Shown: positions 12,356-23,519 of the stretch, piece by piece | How the letters are laid out: each line of letters begins with the position of its first letter | Numbering within the stretch: the stretch's first letter is position 1 | Source: Hofstenia miamia | Lineage: Eukaryota; Xenacoelomorpha; Acoela | Direction: 5' to 3' | NCBI GenBank assembly: GCA_004352715.1 | Contig: SCFE01000023.1 | Location: 1,175,599 to 1,239,598, forward strand | DNA length: 64,000 nucleotides | Position numbers and translations under genes: made by a program | Notes under the pieces: generated by a model | Database searches by the model: none | What the model saw: the letters and a program-made list of their open reading frames with translations, nothing else | What the model was told of the DNA's origin: nothing

Positions 12356-12796
12356 CAGGCTTGTAGTGGGGCAGCTTTATTCTGTCCCATCCCACGACAG
12401 ACTTGTAGCATCCCATCCCACATCCCACGACAACCCTGTTAGATACCAATATTTAATTTATAGCACATTATCGAAATAGGAAACTTATAAATGTGAATTT
12501 CACAAAATATTGTTTTAGGGTGATATAAGACCATTGCATACAAAGGTGCCGAATGATTCTGAAAAAATTATTTTGAAAAACAATAAAAGAGCAAGTGCTT
12601 AAAACACCGTTTGAAATGTGCATAGAACAGTGCATGTTATTTTTCCAGGAAACTCTGTGTAAACATAAATTCAGAAAGGACATTTCGGCAAAATTTCGTC
12701 CCACAACTGATCCCATCCGACGAATAGGAAAGCTTTCCTTGTCCCATCTCTTCCCACGTCCCATTGGATATCCCCTTTCCCGAGACAACCTTTGCA
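12356..12796. mobile_element. hAT-like repeat with GTGGGATGGGA motifs (tentative)
   Basis: CAGGCTTGTAGTGGGG begins at 12356 and TCCCACGACAACCCTG ends at 12438; these are imperfect inverted copies and could bound an 83-bp mini-element. The 8-mers outside, ATAATTAC and TTAGATAC, match at 5 of 8. A second cluster of TCCCATC/CCCACGTCCC motifs ends CCCGAGACAACCTTTG at about 12796, which resembles the same terminus. The region may therefore be one larger element with a nested or duplicated end. The overlapping frames on both strands are repeat sequence. Confidence 0.4.
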
Positions 12797-13747
12797 ATTG
12801 CGCTTGAATAAACCACGGAATAACTTTCTTTCGCCAAGAATTGTTTGCTTTGCCTTAAACATTTCATTTTGACAAATCGTAAGACGTCACCTTTATATTT
12901 TAATTTCTATTGTAGTAATACGTATAGAACCACCAACATAATTGTTCCCATTACAAAATAGCACTATATGGAAAACATTGTCTTTAAAATAAAAAACTGA
13001 GAAAAGTTTCCATGCATTTCTTACAGGCAAACAATATAAGTAGTATTTACTGTGAATAGAAGTTGTCCCATAAATGATTAATCAAAGCGAGGATGTATTT
13101 CTTTAATGAATTAATAAAGAACTGTTACTGCTAATTAGTAACCTCAGCATACCATTAATGTAAGGCCCATGAAGTTCGTAGCACCATTGTTTTTAAAAAT
13201 TTTCAGTCCATAGACAAAAATATTTTACAAACACATTCAAGGCTAATAAATTGATTATCTTTGAGGCAATTGCATTATGTAGTAATAAAGTTAGTTATGC
13301 TATATTTTAAACTAGTTGGGACAAGAGTTTCAGGATAATACCCCTTGCAAGTCGAATTTGAACCAAAAGCAATAACGCAGTGGCTTTACAATTCAACATG
13401 ATTCAACAAACGCTGCACCTATCCCTATACGTAACGACAAAAAGTTTGTAAAAATGCATCAAACTTTAAATGTTAAATTAAGAATTGAGATAAACGAAAA
13501 TTTATGCAAAACTGATCAGTTGGAACCTGCCTTTTATTTCGAGGTTAGGGCCGGTAGGTGAGTTAATATCAGTTTTTGCATAACTAATCAGTTTTTCATT
13601 TGCTTAAATTGAAATTCATTGTTAATATCGTTAAATAAGTTTATATTTTCATGATAGGATAGTTGAAAAAAATTAAAGGTAGCATTAAATAGCATTATTA
13701 CAGGTTAAATTTCTGTGGTAGTTAACCGCACTTAGAATAGAATAAAG

Positions 13748-13749
<2 letters not shown>
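12797..13749. other. AT-rich non-coding DNA, nothing recognised
   Basis: No supported feature. Confidence 0.45.
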
Positions 13750-13819
<70 letters not shown>

Positions 13820-13821
13820 AG
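13750..13821. repeat. Interrupted (TA)n microsatellite
   Basis: About 70 bp of TA units with GATATATATAAAT interruptions. A further short TA run lies at 13901-13914. Confidence 0.93.
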
Positions 13822-14795
13822 CAGTTGAAATTCTTTACCCATTCTACAATATATAAAACCATTTATAATATTTGTTCAATGTATGGATGTATATACAATT
13901 TATATATATATATAAAACTTCCCGCTAACTTCAAATTTATAATAAATTCATAATTTTATAAACATTTGTATTTGAATCTGTTTGAAACGCAAAATCGTTT
14001 CAATTTTATTTAAGCGTACTATCGAATATTAGAAAAATTGAAACGCTAAGACTTCTTCATTTTACGAAGTTTCTTACACTTGTAAGTGTAAATACACGTT
14101 CTATTAATATTTTTAGTTAGTTCAATAGCAAACTGCCCAGCAACAATAAACTATCAAAAAAGCAGAATAATTCAATTCATAGCAAAAACAATGAAAAAAT
14201 GTAGAGGGATAAATATAATTATCATTCTAATTGCCACATTGGTTTCTTGAAACAGTAAATTTCTCTCAAGCCTTAAATTATAAGGCTGCATTTACAACGG
14301 CTGATGGCAGTTCCATCTCTGAGACAGATAAAGCTTGATATTACCTACACCCACACTATTTAAACAGCAGACAGTCAATATGATGCAAATTTGACAGTCA
14401 TTTTAAAAATATGGCTGCGGCAAATATAAATATCAATTTACGCGGGAAATTACATTTTAGTGCGAGTTAGTCAATCATACTCATTGTCAAAAAAAACTCT
14501 TCAGTGTCGATTCATTTCATTTTCTAGGAGAGCTGCTCTTACCTACTTAGTGTTTTATATGTTGAGAACGTCAACGTTTTGGAAGATTATATATCCAGAC
14601 CAGTAATTCCACTAATTGAAGAATTTTATAAATTCGAGCCTAATATTTAAGGAAATAAGTGTACTAAAACAAAATGGAATGTTTGTGAAAATTTGTAGTC
14701 CCATAATGTGCGATGCAAATCCGATTGGACAGTTACAAAGGAAGGTTACCTTGCTGCTTAAAGTAACTTCTTTCTTTCAACGGAATACATAGTTC
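13822..14795. other. AT-rich non-coding DNA, nothing recognised
   Basis: No supported feature up to the inverted end at 14796. Confidence 0.45.
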
Positions 14796-15439
14796 GGATC
14801 ACCTAAAGATATGCCCCCCTCCAACTTCCAGATTTAGCCTCACCTGAAGATACTCCACCCGACTTTTTCCACCTGAAGATATTCACCCCCAAGATTTTCC
14901 ACCTGAAGATATTCCCACAACTTTTTCCACCTGCAGATAACCTAACCCTAACCCTTTTACTGTTGAAGCAAATAAATAAGGTTAGGGTTAGGGTAAAGTA
15001 AAAGACATATTTCGTTTTTCCTACAATTTTCCAACTGAAGATGTTCCCCCAAGATTTTCCACCTGAAGATATTCCCACAACTTTTTCCACCTGCAGATAA
15101 CCTAACCCTAACCCTTTTACTGTTGAAGCAAATAAATAAGGTTAGGGTTAGGGTAAAGTAAAAGACATATTTCGTTTTTCCTACAATTTTCCAACTGAAG
15201 ATGTTCCCCCAAGATTTTCCACCTGAAGATATTCCCACAACTTTTTCCACCTGCAGATAACCTAACCCTAACCCTTTTACTGTTGAAGCAAATAAATAAG
15301 GTTAGGGTTAGGGTAAAGTAAAAGACATATTTCGTTTTTCCTACAATTTTCCAACTGAAGATGTTCCCCCAAGATTTTCCACCTGAAGATATTCCCCCAA
15401 GATTTTCCACCTGAAGATATGCACATCTTCAGGTGATCC
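14796..15439. repeat. TIR-bounded minisatellite of telomere-hairpin units
   Basis: The left boundary GGATCACCTAAAGATATGC (14796-14814) and the right boundary GCACATCTTCAGGTGATCC (15421-15439) are inverted copies differing at two positions. Inside, a 160-bp unit repeats exactly: CTGCAGATAACCTAACCC starts at 14931, 15091 and 15251, and the first two complete units are identical. Each unit carries CCTAACCCTAACCC, then about 25 bp of spacer, then GGTTAGGGTTAGGGT. These are opposed telomere-type repeats that could fold into a hairpin with an 11-bp perfect core stem. Between units is a shorter 26-34-bp repeat built on TTTTCCACCTGAAGATATTC. Frames on the minus strand (14803-15480) are repeat translations, not genes. 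The inverted ends suggest a mobile or fold-back element. Confidence 0.85.
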
Positions 15440-17623
15440 CATAGTTCTGCTCTGTGGATTGCGATATCTTTTTTAACCAAAACAAAACATTACTATATTT
15501 TTAAAAAATGCATTGATCATAACCAATTTAATGGAGGCTGATAATGAATTGAATTGAGCCTGTGTAGTAGAATAATGTGTGAAAACAAATATAAAATGTA
15601 AGATGAAGAATCGCAATAAAGATTGTGCAATGACGCAGTAGCACTGCATAAATTGAATTTGATTTCAAGCAATGTATTTGGTTAATTGAAAAATTTATTT
15701 TATAGAACTTTTAGTAGAGCGCGAACAGACTTCAGATTCTTCATAAAGTTATGCTTTCTCAGCCGTGCAGAGTAAGACCTACGCAGAAGACAAGCCAGAC
15801 GACACCACGGCGTCAAACTAATTAACACCGTTGGCGTTCTGCTGCTAAAATTTTAATTTCACAGGCTGTGGTCATTTGCGAAATGCAATTCAAAAATATC
15901 GGTTGAGTTTACGCAAGTGGCAAATAAACTGTACTTTTGGGCTATCTAAGCAGAGCACTATTTCAAAATAGGTTCATGCAATTAACTTTGGGAATAAATT
16001 CCGCGCTTTAGAGAGAAAGTCAATTGAAAAATGGGTTAGATTCAGCGACAGACTAGCAGACACGTCATCAACAATGGCAAAGTAGCATAATATAAGAACC
16101 TCGTACAATACCAATTTAAGCCCAGTTTTTGGAGCAATTGAGTTTATTCAATAAAATTTTTTTTTAATTCAAGAAACTAAAGGGGTAGAAAAGGACTTTT
16201 GAATTATAGAAACTTCTTGTGACTTATATCGTAGACGACATGTTTGTTAAGGTTCAAGTGCAAGTCAAAAGGCTACCAATTTGTATGATCCTTCGCAAGA
16301 TTTAAAACCCGGTCTCATGTTTAAACTAATAATGAATATCATGTGTAAAAAATAGATTTGTTATCAATAAACACATGATGATCCATTTACCTTATTGGTA
16401 TAAGGAAAGGATTTAACTAAGCGAATATTCGATTTCCACACGCGGTGTTGAGACTAAACATCTATTCATTTTGATTTGTAGTGTACTAGTTTTGCCGAGT
16501 CCAGCTACAGCAAGGGAAGAGTTGAGTTTCATTTTAAACAATATGTTTTCTAAACAGGAGAATGAGTGTGTGTGAGATTTATCGTAAGATAGACAGAGTC
16601 GCGGAAGGCGTTGGCAGAACAATCACTAATTCGCTGTTAGTAAGAAGCAGGTTGTAATATTTTAATAAAATTGCTGGAAAGATTGGCCATAGCGTTCTCC
16701 CCGCCCAGCTGAGTGTCGAAGGCGCTTGGGAGTAATATTACTTGAGAGAGGCAGAATAATTGAAGCGAAACGGCCTTCACTGTGCAACTTCAAGGCGCAA
16801 AAATGACAAAAGAACCTGAGGAATACTGAGAAAAATGTGATTTGTTTTATCCAAACGGGTTTTAATTGTGGCAAATAAAACGCATTGAATTCGGTGATAA
16901 AAGCGCAAAAAGACAAATGGAAAAGGCTTTGTTTCCAACAATAACTTAGCACAAATATCATTAAACGTTTCTTACAATGAGAAAGACTATTATGCGCTTA
17001 ATTGAGTTGGCCAATTGTTTTCATCAGAGGACGCGCTAATGCACCCTTAAGTCAGGTGTAAAACAGAAATCTAAATTAAGTTAGAATCCACACTTCGGTA
17101 GCCATGCATCCAATTTCTTTCTATTTCAAAGTTGGAAAAGCCTAGAAGAAAGGCTTAACGCAAATCTATTACCCAACATCCCTGAACAATGCAGTTTGCT
17201 GTGATAATAATGTACCTTATTGCAATTAGCCTGTCAATTAGCTTGTATGATAGTCTTGTGTGATATGTATCCCATTATAAATATGTCCGTGTACATTCGG
17301 TTTTTTCCGAAAAACACCATTTTTAAAGAACTCAATTTATTCAGGGCAATCGAGTGCTTATTGAATACAAAGAACAGTCGTTCCATTGAGCACAAACTGG
17401 CAGAAACAGATGATATCTAATAAATTACATTGCGAAAATACATGTAATGCGAGAGAAAAATTCTGTACCTTTTTGGATATCCTAGATTTGTTATTCGGGG
17501 TAGAATCTATACTAGCGTTATAACTAAATCTTGGACATTAGATTTTTAAAAATGTCTTAAGTGAAATTGTATACTTGTGTGAATGAAACGGGGTGTGGTG
17601 TACCGATAGAAAAAAAAAATATA
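15440..17623. other. Non-coding DNA, weak coding-like patches only
   Basis: At 15751-15825 a 25-codon frame (start MLSQPCRVRPTQKTS) lies in a less AT-rich patch and includes a donor-like AGAGTAAGA, but it cannot be supported as a gene. Minus-strand frames at 16413-16622 and 16662-16961 have no recognisable domain. Confidence 0.35.
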
Positions 17624-17905
17624 TATATATTTATATTTCCCGCTTTTTGTTATGGAAAATGCAAAAACCTTGCATTTAGCGGGAAACGGTCCGCAATTTC
17701 TAAGGCATTTAGAGGGAAACGCACTTTTCCCCAAAAACCTATTTTTTGGCCATTACTCCCGCAGTATTCACTCGAACTTAAAAATATTTACCATGGGGGT
17801 AGGTAAATTAAGAGACACTACCCTGCGAAATTTCAAAGATTTATGTTTGGAAATGCAGTTAAGATGAGGTTTTTAAAAAACATTTAGCGGGAGATATAAA
17901 TATAT
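17624..17905. mobile_element. MITE candidate with TCCCGC inverted ends
   Basis: TATTTATATTTCCCGCT (left, from about 17627) and AGCGGGAGATATAAATA (right, to about 17903) are inverted copies with one mismatch. Further GCGGGAAA and GAGGGAAACG motifs lie inside. The right end runs into a TA tract and the 1000-base gap, so the element may be incomplete and its target duplication cannot be read. Confidence 0.45.
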
Positions 17906-17921
17906 ATATATATATATATAT
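17897..17921. repeat. (TA)n at the gap edge
   Basis: TA units lead directly into the N run. A matching TA run resumes at 18962-18987 on the other side, so the gap probably contains difficult repeat. Confidence 0.9.
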
Positions 17922-18921
17922 NNNNNNNNNNNNNNNNNNNNNNNNNNNNNNNNNNNNNNNNNNNNNNNNNNNNNNNNNNNNNNNNNNNNNNNNNNNNNNN
18001 NNNNNNNNNNNNNNNNNNNNNNNNNNNNNNNNNNNNNNNNNNNNNNNNNNNNNNNNNNNNNNNNNNNNNNNNNNNNNNNNNNNNNNNNNNNNNNNNNNNN
18101 NNNNNNNNNNNNNNNNNNNNNNNNNNNNNNNNNNNNNNNNNNNNNNNNNNNNNNNNNNNNNNNNNNNNNNNNNNNNNNNNNNNNNNNNNNNNNNNNNNNN
18201 NNNNNNNNNNNNNNNNNNNNNNNNNNNNNNNNNNNNNNNNNNNNNNNNNNNNNNNNNNNNNNNNNNNNNNNNNNNNNNNNNNNNNNNNNNNNNNNNNNNN
18301 NNNNNNNNNNNNNNNNNNNNNNNNNNNNNNNNNNNNNNNNNNNNNNNNNNNNNNNNNNNNNNNNNNNNNNNNNNNNNNNNNNNNNNNNNNNNNNNNNNNN
18401 NNNNNNNNNNNNNNNNNNNNNNNNNNNNNNNNNNNNNNNNNNNNNNNNNNNNNNNNNNNNNNNNNNNNNNNNNNNNNNNNNNNNNNNNNNNNNNNNNNNN
18501 NNNNNNNNNNNNNNNNNNNNNNNNNNNNNNNNNNNNNNNNNNNNNNNNNNNNNNNNNNNNNNNNNNNNNNNNNNNNNNNNNNNNNNNNNNNNNNNNNNNN
18601 NNNNNNNNNNNNNNNNNNNNNNNNNNNNNNNNNNNNNNNNNNNNNNNNNNNNNNNNNNNNNNNNNNNNNNNNNNNNNNNNNNNNNNNNNNNNNNNNNNNN
18701 NNNNNNNNNNNNNNNNNNNNNNNNNNNNNNNNNNNNNNNNNNNNNNNNNNNNNNNNNNNNNNNNNNNNNNNNNNNNNNNNNNNNNNNNNNNNNNNNNNNN
18801 NNNNNNNNNNNNNNNNNNNNNNNNNNNNNNNNNNNNNNNNNNNNNNNNNNNNNNNNNNNNNNNNNNNNNNNNNNNNNNNNNNNNNNNNNNNNNNNNNNNN
18901 NNNNNNNNNNNNNNNNNNNNN
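17922..18921. other. Assembly gap, 1000 N
   Basis: Exactly 1000 undetermined bases, probably an arbitrary scaffold gap length. The minus-strand frame that crosses it (17884-19011) is an artefact. Confidence 0.99.
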
Positions 18922-19724
18922 AAAATTACAAAAAATTACATATTTAAATATTATATATTTAAATACTATATATATATATATATATATAAAGAAGTCATAA
19001 GTTCTGATCAAACAACCCTAATCAACAAGTTTAGTGTGCAGCTGCAATACATGTGCAGTGCTTGTGCCATTGCTTGTTTACAAAAATGTCTATCAGTTGA
19101 GTTGGAATCCATCAGAATTCTACGATCCAATCTTATCCAAAAACTTTTGATTCTCCAAGAAAACTTGTGAATTCAATTTAATCCGTAGAATTATGAAATT
19201 TGAATCAATAGCTATGTGTAAAAAAGAAAACTATAATTTTGTAAATTACCAATCCAACAAATCGAGCACAGCGATTCATTTTCATGGCATATAATGTACG
19301 ATTCATTAGAAAAATGTACCAATAATTAAATCAATGGAGGAAAATGAGTATTACCAATAATGTAACGAACATTTGAGCTTTTAAATGTGGTTTCGGTACT
19401 CTATCAATTATCCACAAACAAGATTTTAAATATTTTATTGTTAACATGATTTTCAAATTTCAGGACTTGGGAATTAATCCAAGCGTTGATGCAGCAAAAC
19501 AAAACCAATATACTTGAATTTAGTCTTTGGCGATTGATTCTAGGTAACAGGCTTTTTAGTGCCATGTTAGTTTTGTTTTCCCTGGTACATTTTTTATTTC
19601 TTTTAGTAATGAAGGAATCATTGGTTTAATATAGAATGCTATTGGAAGAATAAATGGGATTTATTGAACCCTCAGAAAACTAATTCACTGCAAGTAGAAA
19701 TTTTTGTCAAATGTGGACATTGCG
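18922..19724. other. Non-coding DNA with TA repeat at 18962-18987
   Basis: After the TA repeat no clear feature is seen. At 19464 an acceptor-like AAATTTCAG is followed by 17 open codons (DLGINPSVDAAKQNQYT) to TGA, too short to call. Confidence 0.35.
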
Positions 19725-20835
19725 TAATATCGATATGACGTAATACTCGTTATAACGTAAACATTTTATAGCACAAGACCAATCAAGTCATATTCGCTAT
19801 AGAAAAGATTCGATATAGCGCACCTTGCTACAACGTAATAATCGTAATAACGCACAATTGGCTGAGAAAATTATTTTCATAGAACATGGAATGTCTGCAT
19901 TGAAAACATTTATTGCGGCATACCCCTAAACCTAATCTCGGTCAATTATTCATTTTTCCCTATTTCCCGGAAAGTTCTTCATTCCACCACTTTTCAGGAT
20001 CTATTCTTCACCTAATTTTAACCATAACCGGGAACTACGCGATTATAATTAATCACGTAGTCCCTGCCATAACCCTAACCTAAATTCTTTTTTTTTATAG
20101 ACCTAAGCCAAATTTTGAAATCCATGCTTCTTAAACCTAAAACCTAAATTGATATTTTTTTATAGACGTAAGCCGTAAACCAATGTCATAACTCCATGTT
20201 TCCTAAATCTAAAACCTAAATTTAAATTATTTCATACTCCTATGCTTTAAACCAAAGTCACCAATCCTGTTTCCTGTTTCCAATGCAGACATTCCATGTT
20301 CTATGAAAATAAGGTTAGTGCAGAGGGTGAGAGCAAAAAAGTTCACAATATTGCTTCATTACAACGCACTAATTTGTAATTTTTTAAGTATAATTTAATT
20401 ATCTCAATTATGTTCAATAGAAAATCACGTTGTTCAACCACAATAAATTAAAAAAGAATGGTAGAAAGAACGGTGAGAAAACTAAAACTGGCAAGTAATT
20501 GTTTTGAGAAAGTTGGTTTAAATAAAGATGAAATCAGGAAATACAAAGCACATTAGTGTTCATCAGACGATACACATGTAGAAGATTCTTTGTAGGATGA
20601 CGATTTGGTTTATATATTTGAAAGAACTACAATGAAGAAAATGTAAAATTGGAAAGCAATGATGCTGAGCGAAAAGAATGTTGGTATACTGTAGCAAAAA
20701 TCAAATTGCATATTAATATGAACATCATTCACTTAGTTCAAAAAACAAACGGATTTTTGAATCAATATAAATTGTCACTCAATTCTTAATTGATTCAATA
20801 TAACGTAAGCCTACTCTTAATAACGTAGAAATATT
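19725..20835 (+). mobile_element. Degenerate pogo/Tigger-like DNA transposon
   Basis: Both flanks carry ATAACG-type blocks (GTTATAACGTAAAC, TCGATATAGCGCACC and AATAACGCAC on the left; CATTACAACGCAC, AATATAACGTAAGCC and TTAATAACGTAG on the right), the kind of sequence seen at pogo/Tigger ends. Between them, at 20458-20640, a plus-strand reading with two stops gives KLKLASNCFEKVGL, then SSDDTHVEDS and DDDLVYIFER. This resembles the C-terminal tail of pogo/Tigger transposases (NCF.KAG., then acidic residues). The DDE core is not visible. A TA-flanked MITE (19874-20309) sits inside and a family B MITE lies just beyond the right end. Identification is inference from short motifs. Confidence 0.4.
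19874..20309. mobile_element. TA-flanked MITE with perfect 29-bp TIRs and telomere-like core
   Basis: TTTTCATAGAACATGGAATG starts the left arm (19874-19902), and its exact 29-bp reverse complement closes the element (20281-20309). TA on both sides fits a Tc1/mariner-type target duplication. The perfect arms suggest a recent insertion or conversion. Inside is a 35-bp near-palindrome at 20030-20064 (GGGAACTACGCGATTA paired with TAATCACGTAGTCCC) and several telomere-like stretches (CATAACCCTAACCTAAA, CCTAAAACCTAAA). Two degenerate tandem blocks of about 70-80 bp begin TTTTATAGAC(C/G)TAAGCC. No coding capacity. Confidence 0.85.
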
Positions 20836-20848
20836 TGTAACTTTGAGG

Positions 20849-21214
20849 CAGACTTGTCAACGAGCCGAGCTTCTAACGAGCAGAGCCGAGCCGAACCGAG
20901 CCGAGCAGAGCCGAGATTGAGCACAATATTTGATATACAACGAGCCAATTTTAGGCAAAGCAAGTTTATAGTTCTGCTTGTTAATTTGATTATGGAGATT
21001 TCTCTTATTTTTTGCAGTTACTATGCCTTTCCTATAATCGTATTCAAGAAATGTTTATTAATTAGGAAGAACTATGTAAAAACTTCTTTGAGCACAATAT
21101 TTTTAAATAAAACAAGCTTCATTCAAAGATCTTATGTGGCTAGCCGAGCCGAGCCGAACTTACACAAAATTTAAACGAGCCGAGCTTGGAAATGTCGGCT
21201 TGTTGACAAATCTG
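20849..21214 (+). mobile_element. hAT MITE family B, full copy, perfect 8-bp TSD
   Basis: The 366-bp element begins CAGACTTGTCAACGAGCCGA and ends CGGCTTGTTGACAAATCTG. CTTTGAGG flanks it on both sides (20841-20848 and 21215-21222), a perfect 8-bp duplication. CGAGCC-type repeats occur near both ends and the core is AT-rich. The 106-codon frame that crosses it is repeat sequence. This is the longest family B copy here and a good reference for the family. Confidence 0.95.
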
Positions 21215-21222
21215 CTTTGAGG

Positions 21223-21989
21223 TGCGTAATAGAGATTTGACAATTTTAAATTAAAATTTTTAATATTTTATCTGTTTCATCATTTTCTCATGTAGGACAA
21301 TTTTACTAAATGCATTATAAGGGCTTAACCTTAAACAGCCCATTTTCTATCTCCCCATTTCCACTAGCATTACTTCAATGTAACAAACCGCTTTGAACAA
21401 ATTTTCGAAATTTCATCAAAGCTATTTAAGAAGTATTGAAAGCTTATGTCATAGACACATCTATTTGTATTAAAAATTATTTTTGTTTCTGAAGTACATA
21501 AAACCATTATTTTTTCCAATGAAAGTTGCAATTCTTAAAAAATTTAAATTCTCCCCATTCTAATTAATGCTCTTGTAATCAGAAGGGCACAAACCCATGG
21601 TAGAAACAACTCACCTTTGTGATTATGTAGTTATCATAACCAAATCCATTGAGACCATGCAGTGAGGAAAAATGGTTACAATAAACCAGAAAAATTGGTG
21701 AAACATTGAAAAAACACTATAGGAATATTGAATTTCTATTAGTAGGGTTTATATATTGGATAATTCAGAAAAATGAAATGGCGAACCTAATCTTCCCATA
21801 TTCATGCTGTGCTAGGACAAATGCCAATGTTTTACACAATCATAGCTGTAAAATTAAGTGGTCATATACCGGGTGGAATATCTTAACGTTCCACACTTAA
21901 AACTTGAAATCACTTTCTTCATTTTGTGTGTGGTTTGTGCAAGACAATCATCAACGAAAATTTTTTTGCTACATATAGACTATGTACAT
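21223..21989. other. AT-rich non-coding DNA beside mariner remnant
   Basis: No coding signature. Part may be 3' flank of the mariner-like element that follows on the minus strand. Confidence 0.35.
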
Positions 21990-22565
21990 CTTTGTCTTGC
22001 AGACATTGTTTTGAATCACTAAATTCTGGTGATTCTGAAATGAAAGAATAGAATTTTACGATATTTCTAAAGTGACATTGGTAAATGCACGTTGATTCTG
22101 TTTCATCATGGACTGTACTTTTGATAAATCCCCACAAGAAGATGCCGCATGGTGTGAGATATGGAGATCTTGGGAGCTACTTGATGCTGTTTGCACCTCT
22201 AGCAGCCATCTGTTTGTCAGCTTTTAATTTCGCCAATCTCTTATAATTTTTTTTTATCAGAGAAGCGCTGCTTCTCTTGCTTAAAAAAGAATTAATCAAA
22301 ATTTGGCAAAGTGGAAGAGGATGGCCAAACGTCTGACTGCAGCAAGTGGAGATAGTTACCATCATTAACATTCATATCTACGAAAACTGGTGTGACTATT
22401 ATTCCATCGCAAATAACTACTCAAATGGTGGGTCAAGGCGAGTGAAGGGACCTCTCTGATATCAAGTGAGTACTGTTAGTGCGCCAGTAACAACGTCTAT
22501 GAGTGCTAACTCCCCTGGGCATATGAAAATGTGTTTTATCTGAAAACATTAGGTGCCTTATGAAA
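21990..22565 (-). pseudogene. Mariner-like DDE transposase remnant
   Basis: Reading the minus strand from about 22560 gives RHLMFSDKTHFHMPRGVSTH, matching the FSDEATFH..G.VNRHN block of mariner-like transposases that holds one catalytic Asp. Then come WRTNSTHLISERS and VVICDGIIVTPVFV, with NDGNYLHLLQS further on, equivalent to V.GPFFF...VTG..YL.ML. Near 22150 the reading gives LPRSPYLTPCGIFLWGFIKS, matching the family signature RSPDLTPCDFFLWG..K. In the copy here the catalytic Asp is Tyr (SPYLTP) and a stop precedes the motif. The middle QDGAPPH motif is not readable and at least two frameshifts are needed. These elements usually encode about 340 residues; only the C-terminal half is visible. 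Clearly dead. Confidence 0.75.
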
Positions 22566-22775
22566 TCTGGGAATGCAAAAATTGTGTTTTTTTCATTTGT
22601 TACAAATCCTATTCTGGCTGCATAGTTGTTAGTAATGAGTTCTTGGAAGATTTTGAGCTTGCATTAATGGAAAATGTTCTAAGGCAATATTTAGAAAATT
22701 TAGTTTTAAATGTTATACAACTATTCTTTCATTTCAGAATCACATGAATTTAGTGATTCAAAACAAAAACCACAT

Positions 22776-22971
22776 CAGGGGGAAATCTTAACGGGGGGGG
22801 GGGAAACATCTTAGTCATATATTGAGAAAATAAACCTTAAAAATGTAGTTCACGATGTCAGATTTTAATTTTTTTACTTTTTTTTACCGAAAAATTTTTG
22901 ATATAACCGGTCAAAATCAAATTTGAACACCTGACGGGGAGGGGGCATGTCACCCTTTGAGTACGCTACTG
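22776..22971 (+). mobile_element. hAT MITE family A, 196 bp
   Basis: Starts CAGGGGGAAATCTTAACGGG and ends TTTGAGTACGCTACTG, with the family core (AAAAATTTTTGATATAACCGG, then TCAAAATCAAATTTG). Flanks AACCACAT and ATCCACAT match at 7 of 8. Same orientation as the copy at 23520. The left terminus has lost GCGTACGC, so it is a diverged copy. Confidence 0.85.
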
Positions 22972-22979
22972 ATCCACAT

Positions 22980-23511
22980 ACATAATCAACCAAATATTTT
23001 GAAAGTGATTAAAGTTCTAAATGTGGAATATTGGGCCGTTCCACCTTGTTTATCTATTTCCATTACTTTGAAATAAGTAAACAGTAACAAATCCGAGTTG
23101 ATGAACTACCAGACTTGCTTATAAAAAGTATGAAGACGCTCTGACTACTTCTACTCTGATTGTTTAAAATCTTTAAAACAAATTGCATCCTCTAATAACT
23201 ATGATTTTTAATATTCAAAATCTGAAAAACCGCACCATAGAGGAATGCTTAAAATTCGCCTCGATGACAACTGCCGTAGTGTGGTTCTGCCATAACATGA
23301 TCGACGCGTCTGAACGAGTGTTGAACGGATGTCTACAAAATAGGAATGGATGAGATTATTTGTATTATCCTGAGACACTGAAAAGCCGACTTCCGGTTGC
23401 CATGGGTATTTCAACACAGATGTTCACCCCTACATTAGAGCATATTTACCAATAGAGGTGTCACTACCCTTAGATTTCTTCAGTGTGAGAGAACAGTTCA
23501 AAAATATGGAA
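22980..23511. other. Non-coding DNA, nothing recognised
   Basis: A 69-codon minus frame at 23208-23417 has no recognisable domain. No other feature. Confidence 0.4.
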
Positions 23512-23519
23512 AACACGAC

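Noticed and set aside
12595-12867. Four overlapping frames on both strands
   Set aside because: They fall in the GTGGGATGGGA repeat region, overlap each other and have no recognised domain.
14803-15480. Four overlapping, repetitive minus-strand frames of 67-97 codons
   Set aside because: They are translations of the 160-bp tandem unit and telomere-type repeats, starting at a recurrent ATG.
15751-15825. 25-codon Arg/Thr-rich frame starting MLSQPCRVRPTQKTS
   Set aside because: Too short to separate from chance; includes a donor-like GTAAGA but no upstream or downstream support.
17884-19011. Long minus-strand frame across the first 1000-N gap
   Set aside because: All but about 38 residues are undetermined bases; the rest is TA repeat translation.
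20854-21174. 106-codon plus frame rich in Ser-Arg-Ala-Glu-Pro
   Set aside because: It lies wholly inside a family B MITE; the amino-acid bias is the CGAGCC repeat.
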